NCBI GenBank assembly: GCA_022605405.1
Contig: JABYQQ010000019.1
Location: 1-64,000, forward strand
DNA: 64,000 bases
Direction of reading: 5' to 3'
Origin: Earliella scabrosa
Lineage: Eukaryota > Basidiomycota > Agaricomycetes > Polyporales > Polyporaceae
In this document: in pieces, positions 47,401 to 58,643 of the stretch
How the letters are laid out: every line of letters starts with the position of its first letter
Numbering within the stretch: the stretch's first letter is position 1
Position numbers and translations under genes: made by a program
The notes under the pieces: model-generated
What the model saw: the letters and a program-made list of their open reading frames with translations, nothing else
What the model was told of the DNA's origin: nothing
The model's database searches: none

Positions 47401-49332
47401 AGTTCTGGATTGCCCCTTCTCTCTCGTGATCCCTCTTACTCCGAACTTGTAAGATGTCGAAGTCCACCTACCTACCTACCTACCATCCCTCCACTCTATC
47501 CTACACGATTCACGAAGACGACCCTCGATCACACGCGCCGCGACTTCGTACACTCGTTGCGCTCGCCATTCATCACTGTCCGCTAGAGGCAGTGGCCGGT
47601 AGCCATGCGGACGTACCTGACGAGGGCATGGTGGTATACGGCCTACTTGCTCAAGTACAACGTGCGTGATTCATTTTCTCCAGTATGACACCTTTCTATC
47701 GGCATTCTTCCGACCTCGCGAAACGATAGTCCTCGGGTACCCAAACCTCCATTTTGAATCACGCGAGATATTTTGGGCTCTTGAGATGCAGGATCGCATA
47801 GCGCGCAGGGAAACCTGCTCCTGTGGTAAGCTCCCTGCCACGTATCTGAGGCCTGGCACAGGAACTACGCCTCCAGTACCCGAGCGGAACACACCACTGT
47901 GCGCCTCACAGGGAAGGCTCGATGGGTGCATCAGTGTTGAGACATCATCGGAGGAGGAACTCGTGTACCTCAGCAGCGCTGTAACCGGACTGACCATGTT
48001 TTCTACTCAATAGAACAAAGTTCTGAACAGTTTCCGGTTGTATTCCAAGTCTTCGCACTGGTCTCTGTCACCTCTTGCTTCTCTGGCGCTCGCGCGGCAA
48101 TGTGAACCTGCAGAGGCACTGGGCGGTCGCTCAAGCAGGTGCCTGATAGATCGAAGGAGATTGGGCAGGGAACGACTCACGTAGGGTCGCGCCTTGCAAG
48201 TCTTCGTAACCCTATGCTTAGCACTCGGAGGGCCGCCGGCACCAGTCAAACAGTGGAAGGTGGCGAATGAATGGCACTCCGTGGCCAACGCTGAAACATT
48301 CAGACTGCAATCTTCATCACAGGACGCACCGTGCCAACATGCTAAAGTACGCACGTTCCCTCTACCCATTGCTCAAAGTCATACTTTGTGCATTACCTAC
48401 AGATTAGCTGTGGATTTCCATTGAAGCCGTCCATCGCCATATAATCTATAGGTGTCGCGGTGGTGCAGTGCGCGCTATTGATCGGTAATCGGGACGCGTG
48501 TTGGTGCAACGAATGCGTTAGGAAGCTGTGCGCGACCAACCGACGGCGTGCCTCGACCGAGCCTGAGGGCGGGGCAGCCGCATACCCTCACCGTCTGTAG
48601 CGCTCCTATGTCAAGCAGACCCTGGCCATAGAACCACTTCGTGAGTGTTCGAAAGCGTGTTCCTCGGGGGTGAACCTATCCACCACCACCATGACTTGTT
48701 GAACATGTTTTCTTTGACAGATGTATATTCTGCGATGATCCGAGGTGGATGATACCCCAAATACCATCGGCCCAACGCTCACAGAGAGCGCCTGCAGCCC
48801 CTTCCCATCCCAGTCGACGACCATGCTCATTGTCACTCGAGCGCGGGCGCTCCTCTGCAGCCACGGGAATAGCCGTCTTCGCATCGTTGATCGGGCTCAC
48901 GTTCCGGCTCCCATGCCTCGTGCGTGGACACTCAGGGCTCCCCGCGAGTGACCGTGTTGTGCTCAACATCAAAGGGTTGCCTACCAAGAACTCCCATGCA
49001 TGACCGTCGTATGTCGAGGACGACATCCTAGGGAACGCCGAGGCTCAAAGTGCGCTCCGCTGAGGCTGTACAATCTGTCCATGCCCTTCTGACTTATCAT
49101 GCTTCTGCTGCAAAGAAGCACCACCCTCGTGTTGGCGCCAACCCAGGATCAGATACCTCCGAGCCTTCATCGCTGGGCGCGTTTGGTCATATCACTCATG
49201 TCTAGCAAATGATGAGTGGCTCTTGACGGGGGGCACAATGCGGACCTGGGCCAGCCGAGTATATAAGCGATGTTGCAGGCAGCTCATTCGAGGGGCGTCG
49301 GGATCCTACTCCCGGACTCAACGGCGACCGAC
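44477..49332. other. 4.9 kb without a recognisable gene
   Basis: Many short open frames occur but no domain was recognised. On the minus strand, exon-like pieces at about 45740-45640 (FALVTSSLVAYHPVFTAWGR) and 45490-45430 (SIPSIRNSLATLLDEVPLWL) have plausible splice borders and may be parts of an orphan gene. On the plus strand, frames at 47038-48013 show no family signal. A CTAC microsatellite lies at about 47467-47489. Confidence 0.35.
47467..47489 (+). repeat. CTAC tetranucleotide microsatellite
   Basis: CCACCTACCTACCTACCTAC: four to five ACCT/CTAC units in a row. Confidence 0.8.
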
Positions 49333-52300
49333 ATGGATGCACCCATGGAGAACCCATTCATCCAGAACTTGTCTGACTCCTACGGCCCGATGCTGGCCGG
49401 AGCCGCGATGTCCTGCGCGTTATGGGGCATCTCCTGCATGCAACTGTGAGTCTCCATGTCATCTGTGGTACCCCGCAAGGTGCTGAAAGTATGACAGGTT
49501 CATGTATGCCTCGAAGTACGTCTACGATTGAAGCAGTGTTGAGTTGATGGGCTCACCCGCATCCGCAACGCACCCAGCTACGAGTCGGATCCACTTAGTC
49601 TGAAGCTTCTGGTGAGTTGTGTTCTCGGTCTCCGACACATCAGCAAAAATCCCCCCGGCCATTTAGGTATCATTGATACATAATAGGGCATAATAGTAGC
49701 TACATCGCTATAGGACCGCCAATGATCTGTGTTATAGCACTAATTGCATGCCATTTGGTCGTCATCGTGTGAGGCCCTCTGCTACATGGACTATCGTACC
49801 ATGGATTCAAACTATTTCGCATACATGAGGTCAGCCGGTTTCAAGTCGTATAGCTAACTAAAGTAGTCTAGAACATTGTCATGTACATATGCAAGTCGCT
49901 GAACGGATTGACAAAGAAATGATCACATGCATCGAGGACCGTACTACTACTCCAGTCTCGGGGTACAAAGCCATTTCCAGGTGCGATGGGGTACAGGTGG
50001 CAGCTGCGACGGAAATGCCTGACCTCTACAACGCTTGCTCGCAACGCTCCGTTCGCATCGCGACATCGGCTTACCTTGTAGAGGCCGTGTACAGGGTTGG
50101 GCTGCGTGAAGGCGGTGAACCACTCGACATAAGCGAGAGGTCCTGGCGCAACGACATCGGGCATGACTTGCTGGAGGACTGAGCGGGGGAGCTTGAATAT
50201 GAGCCGGACTCGTCCTACACGATAGCCTAGAATAGATCAGGTGAGTCTGATACTAGTAGCGCTGCCAGGAAGGGGAACGAGAAGCGTACTGTGAATTCCA
50301 GCCTGAGTGCCAGCTGCAGTGTTCGGTTCCTGCACGAGAACTGTGTCGAAACGGGCAGGCACATGACGGCCACGTCGGTCCCGACGCGATGGACGTGCAT
50401 GCACGGCGTCCTTGACGGACTCCATGATTCCGAGCTGTTGTGCGTCGCCTAGAACGAATTTGACACGATGGAAAACAGGGAAGGTGTTGAACTGATGCAG
50501 CACGTTGAGTGACTCGTGCTCGATTTCGGCATCGGTGAGAGAGGGGTCGCGGTATGAGACGATGAATCGGGCGAGCGCATCACGAAGATACGTTGCGCCA
50601 TAATCGTTTATGGCAGCGCCCATGCGCAAGGCCTTGACGTTCGGCCATTTTGCGAGCTTGATCTGGGTCCGTGCAGTCGACATGAGACCGTTAGAATATG
50701 ACGAAGATGGCCGGGAGGAGAGAGCTTGGAGTGTGGGAGATGCGCGAGAGTCTTGATGTTGGAGCTGAGCGGCGTCGAGTTGAGCGATGCGCTCGAGGCG
50801 CCACTTGATGTAGGCCTCGTGGCGGAGGATCTTCTCCCGCCGTTCGAGCCAGTCCGTCATCTGAAAGTACTCGTCGCGACGGTTCGTGGCGCGGTACGCA
50901 TCCTTCGCAAAGTCGATATGCAGCCGTTCAGTGTATTGGGTATCGTAGTTGTCTGTGGTCCCGAAGAGCTTGATAGAGTTCAGGTAGTGGTCGAGGGAGT
51001 GCAGCTTGGGGAGATGAAAGTTCTCGCGGATGCCGAGGTCGATAAAGACGTCCTTATTCGCATGGAACCGTTCGAGCGCATTGCGAAGCAAGACGAGCGA
51101 GTCGGACGTATGTGCGGGGTACCGAGCAACGTACAGGAAGTCGAGAATGGCCCGAACCGACCGCACGAGTCGTACAGGTGAGACGCCATCAGGGAGAGGA
51201 AGCCCAATGACGAGACCGAGCAGAAAGCGACAGATGTCGGCATGCTCCTTGCCGGTCACCTTCTGCAGGGTGGTGACTCCTTTCAGGAAGAGCCGGATAT
51301 GATGGTTGGGTGGCAGCCGGCGACAGCGAGCATCGAGTTCCTCAGGACCGTATGCTTGCTTGAGCCAGCTCAAGACGTGCTTGATGACACCTTGATAGAG
51401 CTGGTGGAGGATGTCCGGGGTGATGGAGCGGAAGATGTCGACGTATGGGAGGTTCTCCCAGAAGGGATGGCGTACTGGCTTGATGCCTACAGAGCGGCAA
51501 GCACGAGCGAAGGCGGTAGGCGACTCGTTGATAGCTTCGAGCGCGTCGAGGATCTTCTCGAGGTCGCGGAGTGGCCGTTCGGTGTCTGTTGTGTTGCCGA
51601 CCTCCTCGCGAGGGATGTCGCACTTCGGGCATGTGCCGTTCTTGCAGCAGGTCACCATCAGTTGCTCCAGGTAATCCCCTACATACATCGCTACAATAGG
51701 ATGACCGCGGCGGACTACACCGTCGCCGCTCGCGATCGCGATTCCGTGAATGCCTGCCTTGACGAGGGGCTTGAGGATCATCGTCATGCAGGCGTGGAAG
51801 AGATTTGCAACGACACGTCGTCGAACGGTCTTGCTTGTGATGTGCTCGAGCCGCGAGGCGGGCAGGTAGGCAAGTAGGATTTGGCCACGGCGGGACGACT
51901 TGCGACGCACATCCTTCGGGAGGTTGCCGATTGTGAGGTACACCGGATAGGCCGTCTTGCTTCCGAAGAGCGTAAGCTGGGTCTTGTCCGACGAGAGGAT
52001 GACCGGGATAATCGTTGCACCCGGCTTCCGCTTCTCGATCTCCTTCTATGGGTTTGGAAGCGGTGAGCACGAGACATGGGAACATGACAGCATTTGAATA
52101 TCGTACCTGTGTGTCCCACCACCAACGGCCCGTATGCATATCAAAATATACGCGTATGGTGTGGTCGGGGTCAGCGTAATGACGCTCCGGTGTGAACACC
52201 AGGATACCGGTGAATTCAGGATCGCCGTAGAGTGCTCGGATGCACTGCAGCACATCGCGGTAAAAGACCTCAAAGGCCTCGCCGGCAACAATAAGTTCGC

Positions 52301-55300
52301 GGCGGGTGAAGCGGGGTCGGCCGGACGAGAGTTTCTTGTCGATGATCTCATTGAGTTCGCGCGAATTGCGGAAGGAGAGACCTAGGAGGGTGACAAGCTT
52401 CAGTGAGTGAGCAACGAGCCCGATACACAGCAGAGAGGCACTCGCCGGCGTACCTCCTCAATCTCCAATAGCTCAGTCAGAGCTGTGGATCCCGGTCCTC
52501 GCATCTTCGCCCACCGTGCGATCTCCCAGTCCATGCGAGAGCGAAACGGCGCGTAGGGATTGACACCGTCCGAGTCAATGACCTCTTGATATCGCTCGTA
52601 CTCGGAGGACATCGGCTGTTTGTTGATGGGGGCACCGGCGTGAACGCCCGGAAAACGAACGACGTGCGTCCGAGCTCGTAGGTGGTCGTGCGTGCGGCGC
52701 TGTGCGGCGCGCTGCTGCTCATTGTCGTGTGATGCGGTGCCGTCAATGTCTTCTCCGAGTCCGCCGGTAGGCTCAGACGCATGTGGCGGGGGCGGAGGCT
52801 CCCAGCCAAGTTCTTCCTCGAAATGGTCGGCCTCCTGGGTGTCTTCTTCCCCGCTGTCAAACCCGTCATCCAATCCAACCTCCCCATCCGCATCCAGCCC
52901 GTCGCCTTCCACCAACTCCTCCTCCCCGCCCTCGTCGGCCGGTCCCTCATATTCGTCGTAGTCGTCCCAGTAGCCAGGCTCGTAGTCGCCAAAGTAGTCG
53001 CCGTTGAACGGTGTCGGAGAAGTCGCCGGATGACCAGGAGTCGGCTCGTCGTCGCGGCGGTCGCTCGAAGGCGCAGAAGGAGGAGGATGGGGGGACCCGA
53101 GACGGGAGCCGGACGCGAGAGACTCGGAGGCGTCCAGGACTGGTGGGGTGCTGGATCCGTCCGTCTCCAAGTCTTCGTCGGACACATACAGAGCCTCTCG
53201 TAGCGGTGCGCAGGTAGCCTTTTTGGTCTGGAGGATGTGCTGGGGCAGTCCGCTCGGTGTGAACCAAAGTTTGCAGCCTGCGCATTGATGGGTTGCGCGT
53301 GGTGTCCGGTGACGAAGTCCGCGAGCCATTGTCACAGCAAGCAGTGAGGAGAGTAGCGCGAAGCTGAGTGTCGAGCCCGATCGTGGAGGTCAAAGTGAGA
53401 ATCTGAGATGGGTTACGACCCTTAGTGACCGATGTCACGGAGAGGCTGAGTCACGGCTGGCGACTACTTACGGGTTCGCCCAATTTCCACGTCTTTCTTC
53501 GCAACCACCACCTATACGTAGACCCACCTCCCTAATTCTTCCAACTATTCAGCTTCACCCTCTTCCTACTAGTCGTACTCCTCACCTTCCCCTGCATACT
53601 TTTCACTTGCATGGCTCGTAGTCAAGGTCGTCCGCGTGCAGCGAGCACGTCATCGCTTGAAGACAGCGAAGTTGTCGACAACCAGGGAACGACAACGAGT
53701 TCTCGAGGTCAGAACGTCCGAGTCCGTCTTCCTCTCGTCTGATTGCTGACATACTGGCGGGGACTCAGCTACACGCAAGGCAAAAGCCAAAGCCGGTGAA
53801 GGTTCGTCAGCGTGAATGACGTGGCATGGCATCTCACTGACCTCGATTTACAGCATGGGCTGACCTGAAGCCCCGCGCTCGGCGGAAGAAGTCTCCTAAT
53901 GAGTCGCGCGGTGGGCCTGACCCGGATGGAACCACTGGTAAGTGTTGCTCCGACAAACTCACCATTCTGAACGTTGAATGCTGGTGTCATAAGCCGTAAG
54001 CCCACCCAAGATCACCGTGAAGGCCTCGAAGTATCGTGCACCTGTCATGGACTCGGACGCGGAGGACTCAGACCCCGAGAACAATGCGGAGGACTTGTAC
54101 TCTGCCGCTCGAGTGAAGTCCAAGTCCGAGTCTTCTCAGGGTAAGGATCGTCATGAGGTCAGTATTCATGCTTCAATCTGTACTATTTCTTCATGTACTC
54201 ACTCTTATTTCAGCCCACCACGCCCGGTTCGAACATGGGCAAGACAAACACCCTTCCCGAGCGCTCGAAGAAAGCCGCGGCGTCTGTCGGCTCTGAGGGC
54301 TCTGGTCCTAGTGGCGACAGTGGTAGCGACTCGGACTCCAAGGCCTCCGGTGACGACGACGACGACCAAGCCGCACAGGACGAAGATGACGACTGTGATT
54401 TGCAGCAGCTGGAGAGCAACCCCCGCGCGCTCAAGGCGCAGTTTGACGCAGAGGTGAGTGATTTTCCCAAGCTCCCAAGGCTTGCGCATGTCTGTCATCG
54501 CTCGCTATGGGATTTCTCACACGCCCGCTCTTCTCCATCTTTCTCCCATACAATGCTAGGAACCCGAGTGGGTTGAACCCGACCACTCGGACAATGACCG
54601 CCCGTCCCTCAAGCGCCGATCCAACTCCGGACCTGCCGCCTCGCGTCCCACTCAACCGCGTGTCTCGCCTCCGCTGAACACCCCCGTTCACACGACCTCT
54701 CGTTCGAAGAAACGCGTGATCACGTCTGACGCAAGCGAAGACGAGTACCCACGCCCCCAGTCACGGCAGACCGTCGACAAGGTGATCCCCCTTGTCAACT
54801 ATGCGACCTCAGCCTATGACTGACACATCGCTCTTTGCTAGGTATCTCGCGAGATTGCTGCTTCCAAGCCGGTCAAGAAGAAGGCCAAGAGCGACAACGG
54901 CCCCGCGCTGCACAAGACTCACCCTGAACGCACGGCCCGCGCTCGGGATGACCAACGTCACGCAACGCGCAAACACGGCAGCTCTAACACAGAATCTGCG
55001 GCCCGCGCCACTGCGGACACCACGAGCAAGAAATTGACCCACTTGAGGCTTCCTGGTATGTCCGCCCAAGCGAACTGTGTGCAGCTCTGACGAAGCGCGA
55101 CCAGCTGGTAACTCTGACGCGCCCAAGCGCAAGCGCGAGAAGCCCCGCGAGGTATGGCATCGAGTGTCCATACGGCGAGCTATTGACCAAGCGCGCGGAC
55201 CCATAGGACGTGGAATGGGCTCGGAGCGATAGCGACTCGCCTGCGAAGAAACGCCAGCGCAAGACTCGTGCCGCGCAAGTGTGTCCTGTCCCTCAGCCTG

Positions 55301-58300
55301 ACTCTACGAGTTGTTCCCTCACTGATGTTGCATCTCAACAGGAACCCGACGATTCTGACGATGACAGCAGCTCGTCTGACTCGTCTGACCCCGACGGGTC
55401 TGACGATGACGACAGCATCGAGCTCGTCCTCTCCAAGAATGGCGGACGCCTCAAGCTCAAGAAGCAGCGGCCTCGCGTTGCTCAAGTCGCGCGTCGCGCG
55501 GTGGACAACATACAAGCCAATGTCTGCCTCACGAACGCGTTCCCTGACGGAGCCGAGAAGACCACCGACTTCGCGCGCAAGGCCCTTCTCAAGGCTGCCA
55601 AGGATCTCGGCGACCAGGAGATCGTGCGTCGCCTCAAGCGTGACGGCCCCTACTGCAAGAAGCTCACAAGCATCGTACGCTCGTCGGTCCTCATCCCTGT
55701 CCATTGAACTGACATACTGCATCTTTGTCTGCAGCCCGTCCAGCGCATCCCAAACTTCCGCGGGAAGGTCAAGCGGGTCACGGATGCCATCGCCGGGAAT
55801 GTCTACAACCTCCGTCCAGGTGACGTCCAGAACGTCAACTTCTTGCAGGAGGGAATCCGCCATATCTTCCCGAACAATCCAGCGGTACGTCATGACGAAC
55901 TGCACTCGTGCCCCGGACTGATCGTGTCATTTGGCAGCAACAAACTGTTGACGGCACGAAGCCCTATGGCATACCGGTCTTCGCTCAAGTCCTGCGCAAT
56001 GCGTTCTTCCGTGACGAACGAAGCTTTGGGTATCGCGTCGTCGATCGTTTCGAGTCTAGCCTGGCCGACGAGCCCAACGAGAAGGAGATCCCAGCTGCGA
56101 TGCTTGCTTTGGTGTCTACTGCGGTACGTCATGGTTCTTGCTGTTTCGTTTTTCGTGTTTGACTAACTCGTCACTACCCAGCTCTATGCCTCTATCGGGG
56201 ACTACCGTAACATTCACTACAAAGCGGGCGAGTTCAAAGCAAATCTCTTCCTCGACGTCTACCGCCAGAACATGCAGACTCTGTCCGAGCTCAAGGCGGA
56301 GAGGCCGCGGAACTACCACAATCTCATGCACAATCTCTACACCGAAGTTTGGTGAGTCCTCTGCGGTTGAGCGTCGTATTCGAATACTCATGCTCCTGTT
56401 AGTGTTTTGTCAGGTGCTCCCGATGCTCGGCTTCCAGTCAAGAGCTTCCTGAACCTCAAGGATATGGCCGACGAGTAGCTTCTCAGTGTTCACCGGTTTC
56501 ATTATGCACGCTCTTTCCACTTGCTTTCTCTCATCGTCTACTTCATACGCCACTGTTAATTCGTACCGTAGATACAAGTCCCGGTCTCTCGTACTTGGTT
56601 CAGCATAGCGTAGACACTCGTTGATCCTCATCTAACCCCCGCTCAGTTGCCATATTGTCCTCTCTACCGTCGTCGCATACATATTACCGTACGCCGTCAA
56701 TAATAGTTGTTGCTCCCATAACATTGGTGTGATAAGTATCAATATCTCGAGCAACAGCTCGACCTAGTGTTCGTAAATCGTCAGTTCATTGATCAATAAC
56801 CGTTGAGAATACAGTGCTTATAGAGCGCAAAATGTTGCTCGTCGGGCTCATTGATCACCCCACCTAGTCAATCTGTCCGATTATCTAGGTGGTGTATAAT
56901 TATGAACACTTGTACCATTTAGTAACAAAATGCGCACATATGTACTAAGTGGCCGGGGGGATTTTCGCTGATGCAATTGTGCGCTGAGCATCCGTGACCT
57001 AGGTTTATTTAGTCTGGTGCGTCATGCCCGACAAACCTGCTATGGTAGTCGGACTGATCGTAATCGCGCACAAGGCTTCTCGACACCGCCGCGGAGATTC
57101 TGATCATGGCAGGATGTAAGTATCGTCGTCTCTCATACACATCAATGTTCTGAGTACAGGTATAGTCTGGCCTGCCTTGATCCAGAAGTGGGGCTCTCTG
57201 CAGGAACTAGGCACTTTGCGAGAGTAAGTAATCGGTCTCCTGTCATCTTCGTTACTGGTCACTGACTCAGATTCAGGACAAACTTGGTACGTCGCCACGG
57301 ACTCGCCGTCAGCTAGCACGACAAGTGCTGACAGCGTCGTGCGCTTCAGCATCGGATCTGGGTCGTGGTATGTGAAGTGATACCTTTCCTGCCGTGCCGT
57401 CCCGACTGACGCTTGCGGCTACAGTGTCTTGTCACTTTCATCGTCCAGAGTTTCTACTTCTACCGCATCTATCGTCGTAAGTGCTATATGACCTGCCAGT
57501 CTCGCCGAGGAACTCAGAGCACCATTCGATCAGTCATTGACAAGCGGTGGCGCATCGCTGGCATAGTGTTGGTGCGTCCATTTGTGACTGCGTTCCCGAC
57601 CTCAGGAGAACTCAACTCTGGTTCAGGCCCCGCTGGTCCTTTGGCAGATCAGTGCGTGCTCCCACCACGTTTCTCACCTGCGGCTGTAAACTGACATGCA
57701 TGGATGCTCCAGTCCTTGCGCCCAGTAAGTGCTTATTCCTCATCCTACGCCTTACCATACTACCATACTAAACCGTGTTGCTTACAGTATACGTGAAGCT
57801 ATGGTACGGTCCCATCTATGTTATCTCGTGACGACACAGGTGTTGAGGCACTGGCGCTGCAGCTTCGACGACCTATCCTTTGCCACTCTTTTCTCTCCAC
57901 GTAGTGAGGTGAGCACGAGTCTTCCTTACAGCGGTATGCGACCTTACAGAAAATGGGGGTAGGCTCTCGTTATCAGTCTCCGGGTCACCACCGCCGTCGT
58001 CGACATCGTCATCATGGTTGCGATGACGTGGCTCCTGCTGCGCCACCAGAACTCCGAGTTCCGACGGTAGGTCTGAACTCACATCCTCAATGCGCGAGGT
58101 GTCCTTACCCTCCGTCTCGTCTAGGACGAGCAAGATGCTCGATCGGCTCGTCATGATTACGGTCAACACGGGTGTATGGACGGCGCTTTTGGCGATTGTC
58201 GATCTCGCGCTGGTGAGCACCCTTCGCGCCTTCAGCTCTTCTCTAGCTTATGGCGGATGTAGCTCCTCAAATTCAAGAACGGCATCCAATGGTGCATCAC

Positions 58301-58643
58301 CGAGTTCCCCATCGGCCCTCTGTACGTCAACGCGTTCCTCGCCAACCTGAACGCGAGGTCGTACGTCCGCAACGACCTGCCCACCTGGAACAGCATCGCG
58401 CTGGAGTCCGGGACCGGCGGACTATCCGTGCGCTCGGGGAGTATGGCTTTCAAGCCATCACACTCGCAGGTACGTGCTCGCTTTTGCCGGTGTGATGTCA
58501 TGGGTCGTTGGGGCTGACGTCTCTCTTTTTCGTGTAGTCCAAGACAGTCCACGTATCGACCGAGACGTCTGTACATAGCGACTTGACTGGCATTGCCAAG
58601 GTGCGCACATACCTGTTCCCTTTGCCTGTAGAACCGGAGGTGA
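49333..58643 (+). CDS. DUF6534-domain membrane protein, split by a transposon in an intron
   Basis: The 5' exons are at 49333-49612: MDAPMENPFIQNLSDSYGPM with LAGAAMSCALWGISCMQL, then a small exon FMYAS, then YESDPLSLKLL, followed by donor GTGAGT. The 3' exons resume at about 57010 after the acceptor GACCTAG with VYLVW. They continue with LLDTAAEILIMAG, FWPALIQKWGSLQELGTLRE, CLVTFIVQSFYFYRIYR and LIDKRWRIAGIVL. The domain core is MLDRLVMITVNTGVWTALLA and EFPIGPLYVNAFLANLNARS. The likely end is TGA at 58641-58643. Exon by exon this matches the intact paralogue at 60577-62613, and no break was noticed in the 3' exons. The only gross change is the 7.33 kb Plavaka element inside the intron after LKLL. 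Whether the gene is still expressed is unknown. Confidence 0.75.
49641..49662 (+). repeat. left terminal inverted repeat of the Plavaka element
   Basis: It begins CAGCAAAAATCCCCCCGGCC. A perfect GTATCA-T-TGATAC palindrome lies just inside, at about 49667-49679. Confidence 0.88.
50237..53329 (-). CDS. Plavaka transposase
   Basis: There are three exons: 53329-52454, 52381-52107 and 52046-50237, with introns of 72 and 60 nt. The N-terminus MARGLRHRTPRATHQCAGC carries a C2H2-like zinc finger (CAGCKLWFTPSGLPQH). An acidic low-complexity segment follows. Exon 2 has IRVYFDMHTGRWWWDTQ, joined to KEIEKRKPGATIIPVILSSD and KTQLTLFGSKTAYPVYLTIG, a hallmark of the family. Further hallmarks are CPKCDIPREE, the SITPDILHQLYQGVIKHVLS block, HSLDHYLNSIKLFGTTDNYD, and the TERLHIDFAKDAYRATNRRD block. 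The protein ends ATSIRLT. No frameshift or internal stop was seen in the exons, so the transposase may be active. It shares a central promoter region with the divergent DUF6532 gene. An alternative start two codons upstream (MTM...) is possible. Confidence 0.9.
53330..53610. promoter_or_regulatory. central divergent promoter of the Plavaka element
   Basis: 281 bp between the transposase and DUF6532 start codons. The side next to the DUF6532 gene is pyrimidine-rich (53500-53600), typical of fungal 5' leaders. Confidence 0.6.
53611..56478 (+). CDS. DUF6532-domain protein, Plavaka partner gene
   Basis: The start is MARSQGRPRAASTSSLEDSE at 53611. The first half is spread over several small exons and is basic and acidic low complexity, with many Ser, Asp and Lys runs (MDSDAEDSDPENNAEDLY, DDDDDQAAQDEDDD, SKKRVITSDASEDEYPR), so nuclear and probably disordered. 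The C-terminal domain reads RRAVDNIQANVCLTNAFPDG, KDLGDQEIVRRLKRDGPYC, PVQRIPNFRGKVKRVTDAIA, VFAQVLRNAFFRDERSFGYR and FKANLFLDVYRQNMQTLSEL. The last exon is GAPDARLPVKSFLNLKDMAD, with TAG at 56476-56478. This order fits the DUF6532 domain common in mushroom genomes. The divergent placement inside the same inverted ends suggests it is the second gene of the transposon, perhaps binding DNA or chromatin. Its biochemical role is unknown. Confidence 0.85.
56479..56950. other. right subterminal region of the Plavaka element
   Basis: Non-coding and AT-richer than the genes. It contains a CCACCTAG...CTAGGTGG inverted repeat with a loop of about 18 nt at about 56868-56903, and repeated TTAGT/CTAGT words that may be transposase sites. 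Confidence 0.5.
56949..56970 (-). repeat. right terminal inverted repeat of the Plavaka element
   Basis: It ends GGCCGGGGGGATTTTCGCTG on the plus strand, the inverse of the left end with one mismatch in 20. Confidence 0.88.

Larger units (their letters stand above)
49641..56970. mobile_element. Plavaka-type DNA transposon, complete, about 7.33 kb
   Basis: The ends are inverted repeats. The left end reads CAGCAAAAATCCCCCCGGCC and the right end, reverse-complemented, CAGCGAAAATCCCCCCGGCC: 19 of 20 match, and similarity continues weakly inwards. The flanks are ACAT on the left and ATGC on the right. This allows either a 2 bp AT duplication with these ends, or longer ends beginning CATCAGC with a 2 bp CA duplication. 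Inside are a transposase gene (minus, 53329-50237) and a DUF6532 gene (plus, 53611-56478) read outward from a 281 bp central spacer. The element lies within an intron of a DUF6534 gene and leaves both splice sites in place. Plavaka elements belong to a mushroom-expanded group related to CACTA/KDZ-type transposons. Confidence 0.88.

Noticed and set aside
50726..51877. Plus-strand open frames within the transposase region
   Set aside because: Shadows of the Plavaka transposase exon 3.
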